Below, piece after piece: positions 63,504 through 64,000 of a DNA stretch of 64,000 nucleotides (position 1 is its first letter; each line of letters begins with the position of its first letter). Source of the DNA: Petrolisthes cinctipes (taxonomy: Eukaryota; Arthropoda; Malacostraca; Decapoda; Porcellanidae); contig JAWQEG010002484.1 in NCBI GenBank assembly GCA_033782935.1, forward strand, positions 1 to 64,000, in the 5' to 3' direction. Both the position numbers and the translations under genes were made by a program. Under the pieces are notes generated by a model. The model had not been told where the DNA came from. It saw only the letters and a program-made list of their open reading frames with translations, and did not search any database.

Positions 63504-63742
63504 CATCATCATCAATACCCCATTTCCTTTTATTCAAGGGGTAGGGAGGCTCTAGTGCCAGTGCAGGAGCCCCAACAGGCAAAGGGTCCAGCTCTGAGGC
63601 TATTTGAGTCATTGGTGGGGTCATTGTTAGAGAACAGGGTCCCCCCCCCCCTCATCCCCCCCCCTGTATTTTAGGGGATACAAGGCTGACTGCACCATCA
63701 CATGTATGGTGGGTGATGGAGACGCCACTTCCCTAAGCCGAA
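63504..63742 (-). mobile_element. Complete short retroelement with 20-bp target duplication
   Basis: TAACATGAATTTCTGCAGAT occurs at 63484-63503 and again at 63743-63762, a perfect target-site duplication. On the minus strand the element ends GGGGTATTGATGATGATG, the ATG-repeat tail typical of RTE-mobilised sequences. The 5' end has no obvious tRNA-like head. Related copies are at 45.92-46.62 and 38.31-38.37 kb. Confidence 0.8.
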
Positions 63743-64000
63743 TAACATGAATTTCTGCAGATACTTTCAGAAATGAAAGAATTTGTGATTCTGAGTAGAA
63801 AATCTACTATACACATATGTATTTTAAGAATTAGTTTGGGCATGAAGTGGATTTTAAATTTGATGGGAGACAACGGTGGTGACAGGTTCTCTGGGAGAGT
63901 GAGGGGAGGTACCAGTCGAGGATACTACTGTAAAATTTTTGCATTATGATTTTTTTATCCACATTATGGAACATAATAGTACAGTACATGAAACTGGAAA

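Overview
This is a stretch of animal nuclear DNA, most likely from an arthropod and probably a decapod crustacean. The coding genes have introns with GT-AG boundaries. Microsatellites and minisatellites are extremely dense. Short TTAGG runs, the arthropod telomere motif, occur in the interior. The non-LTR retrotransposon fragments resemble RTE-like elements I associate with decapod genomes. The organism call is inference. No bacterial, organellar or CRISPR features are seen.

Two protein-coding genes are well supported, both on the minus strand. The first (38165 down to 30734) encodes a large C2H2 zinc-finger protein. It has four coding exons, all in phase 0, giving 1550 residues: an atypical N-terminal finger plus an AT-hook-like patch, a long low-complexity region, and about 15 zinc fingers in the last exon. 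The second (60052 down to 55582) encodes the mitochondrial acyl carrier protein and complex I subunit NDUFAB1. It has two alternative second exons, both exactly 108 nt and phase 0, which look mutually exclusive.

Layout: 1-9.9 kb is almost entirely simple sequence. It holds microsatellites, a polypurine tract of about 2.2 kb, several minisatellites and pyrimidine-rich stretches. 10-24 kb is gene-poor and carries short inverted-repeat elements. 24-30.6 kb is AT-rich with no recognisable gene. 30.7-38.2 kb is the zinc-finger gene, with a tRNA-derived SINE just upstream of its third coding exon and an RTE fragment in intron 1. 38.4-46.6 kb is a graveyard of nested RTE-like LINE fragments and MITEs, possibly lying within the 5' untranslated intron of the zinc-finger gene. 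47.2-48.9 kb is unannotated apart from a candidate first exon or promoter near 47.7 kb. 48.9-50.6 kb is a decayed Ty3/gypsy-like LTR element with a tRNA-Lys-type primer binding site. 51.9-53.7 kb is a decayed Jockey/I-type LINE abutting another RTE fragment. 55.6-60.1 kb is NDUFAB1, whose first intron is filled with small DNA elements. 60.1-64 kb holds a duplicated promoter segment, a CATA-rich minisatellite split by a Tc1-like MITE, and a complete short retroelement with a 20-bp target-site duplication.

The most notable observations are the mutually exclusive NDUFAB1 exons; a family of TTAA-flanked foldback elements with at least eight copies; a piggyBac-like MITE inserted inside an RTE reverse-transcriptase motif; a second MITE family in two copies; and a SINE family with a simple-repeat tract at the same internal position in three copies. 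No new defence or metabolic gene system was found.
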